DNA of 64,000 nucleotides from Rheinheimera sp. (GTDB lineage Bacteria; Pseudomonadota; Gammaproteobacteria; Enterobacterales; Alteromonadaceae), in the NCBI RefSeq assembly GCF_030690345.1, contig NZ_JAUYGV010000001.1, positions 496,001 to 560,000 on the forward strand. The letters run 5' to 3'. The notes under the pieces are model-generated. The model searched no databases and was not told where the DNA came from. It saw nothing but the letters and a program-made list of their open reading frames with translations. The stretch's first letter is position 1. Every line of letters begins with the position of its first letter. This document shows, piece by piece, positions 63,467-64,000 of the stretch. Position numbers and translations under genes: made by a program.

Positions 63467-63914
63467 CAATAAAACGGGTAGCGGCTTTTACCAGGGCCTG
63501 GGCAGTTAAACCCTCCACACCATATACCTCTACTTCAGTTTGGTACTTAGTGGTAAGTTTGTCTGCCAACAGGCCAAAATCGCCATCGCCGGAGGCCAAT
63601 ACCAGTACATCGCTGTGTTGGCCATATTCAATAGCATCCAGCGTTATACCCACATCCCAGTCGCCCTTGGCAGAGCCATCGGCGCGCTGAATAAACGGCT
63701 TAAGTTTTACCTCAAAGCCAATGGCGCGCAGGATGTTTTGAAACTGGCGCTGTTTTTCATCACCGCGATCAATAGCATAGGCAATAGCTTTAATTACAGT
63801 ACGCCCGGCCGTTACGCGGCGCCAAAAAGCGTTGTAGTCAAAATTGCGCTGATACGCCTCACGGCTGGTGTAGTAGATGTTTTGTACATCTACCAGGATA
63901 GTAACGCCGATCAT
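63435..63914 (-). CDS. NYN-domain protein (LabA/DUF88-like)
   Basis: A 159-residue PIN-like NYN domain protein. The acidic active-site residues include D9 with N12 (VDVQNIYY) and the later DWDVGITLDAIEY and SGDGDFGLLADKL blocks, the usual NYN catalytic set. Such proteins are probable ribonucleases; the substrate is unknown. It converges on the rhombosortase-target gene, with the 3' ends overlapping. Confidence 0.9.
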   Translation of the reverse strand: MIGVTILVDVQNIYYTSREAYQRNFDYNAFWRRVTAGRTVIKAIAYAIDRGDEKQRQFQNILRAIGFEVKLKPFIQRADGSAKGDWDVGITLDAIEYGQHSDVLVLASGDGDFGLLADKLTTKYQTEVEVYGVEGLTAQALVKAATRFIAIDETLLLPK

Positions 63915-64000
63915 GGCAGGCCTCTGATAGCAAAACAGCTAAGCTAACCGGCAACGCAGTAAGCTGCAACCGTTTTTACGTTATAAAGCAAAGGCTTTTT

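Overview
The window is chromosomal DNA from a gammaproteobacterium with coding density near 95 percent. The gene blocks (sdhCDAB-sucAB facing gltA, comEC-msbA-lpxK-ycaR-kdsB, lolCDE, mfd-csiV, fadR facing dsbB, a rhombosortase, many c-di-GMP/EAL/HDOD-type proteins) resemble the Alteromonadales-like group around Rheinheimera, Alishewanella and Arsukibacterium. That placement is inferred from protein content and synteny, not from an rRNA. I saw no rRNA, tRNA, CRISPR array, transposase, integrase or phage gene.

Layout. (1) 0-9.3 kb: TCA-cycle locus. sdhCDAB-sucAB runs leftwards and gltA runs rightwards from a shared 393-bp control region. Hairpins sit between sdhB and sucA, between sucA and sucB, and right after sucB, so sucCD is not in its usual adjacent place inside the window. 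(2) 9.3-11.8 kb: csdA-csdE sulfur transfer with convergent tcdA. (3) 11.8-22.1 kb: envelope biogenesis on the minus strand (RluA-type synthase, kdsB, ycaR, lpxK, msbA, comEC, then lolE, lolD, lolC), interrupted by a DUF2062 gene. (4) 22.2-31.7 kb: a PilZ-like protein, mfd, csiV, a small membrane protein, a circularly permuted GTPase followed by a BLUF photoreceptor, a TPR protein with a degenerate receiver domain, and DUF1993. (5) 31.7-41 kb: alcohol dehydrogenase, rimO, an EAL-like/HDOD protein, a MoxR-VWA pair, cysK, a small lipoprotein, an enoyl-CoA hydratase and gamma-glutamyltransferase. (6) 42-50 kb: rhombosortase, lactate permease, two head-to-head RluA-type synthases, mscL, an S9 peptidase and azoreductase. 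(7) 50-64 kb: a ChrR-type sigma/anti-sigma pair, a three-domain cysteine desulfurase/persulfide dioxygenase-like/rhodanese fusion, fadR/dsbB, an ArsR-old yellow enzyme operon, an HNH protein, a second ECF sigma operon with two membrane proteins, several stress-type regulators, a lipoprotein with a rhombosortase-type C-terminal signal, and an NYN protein.

How the genes connect. Sulfur trafficking recurs (csdA/csdE, cysK, the trifunctional fusion). Photo-oxidative and electrophile responses recur (BLUF, the ChrR sigma pair, azoreductase, old yellow enzyme, GST). The rhombosortase at 42.3 kb and its probable substrate at 62.6 kb make an enzyme-target pair about 20 kb apart. The most notable items are the trifunctional fusion at 51.6-53.8 kb, a two-copy intergenic element with conserved arms around a variable hairpin (36.96-37.02 and 46.62-46.68 kb), the small ECF sigma/membrane operon at 57.7-58.8 kb, and several well-formed operator palindromes.
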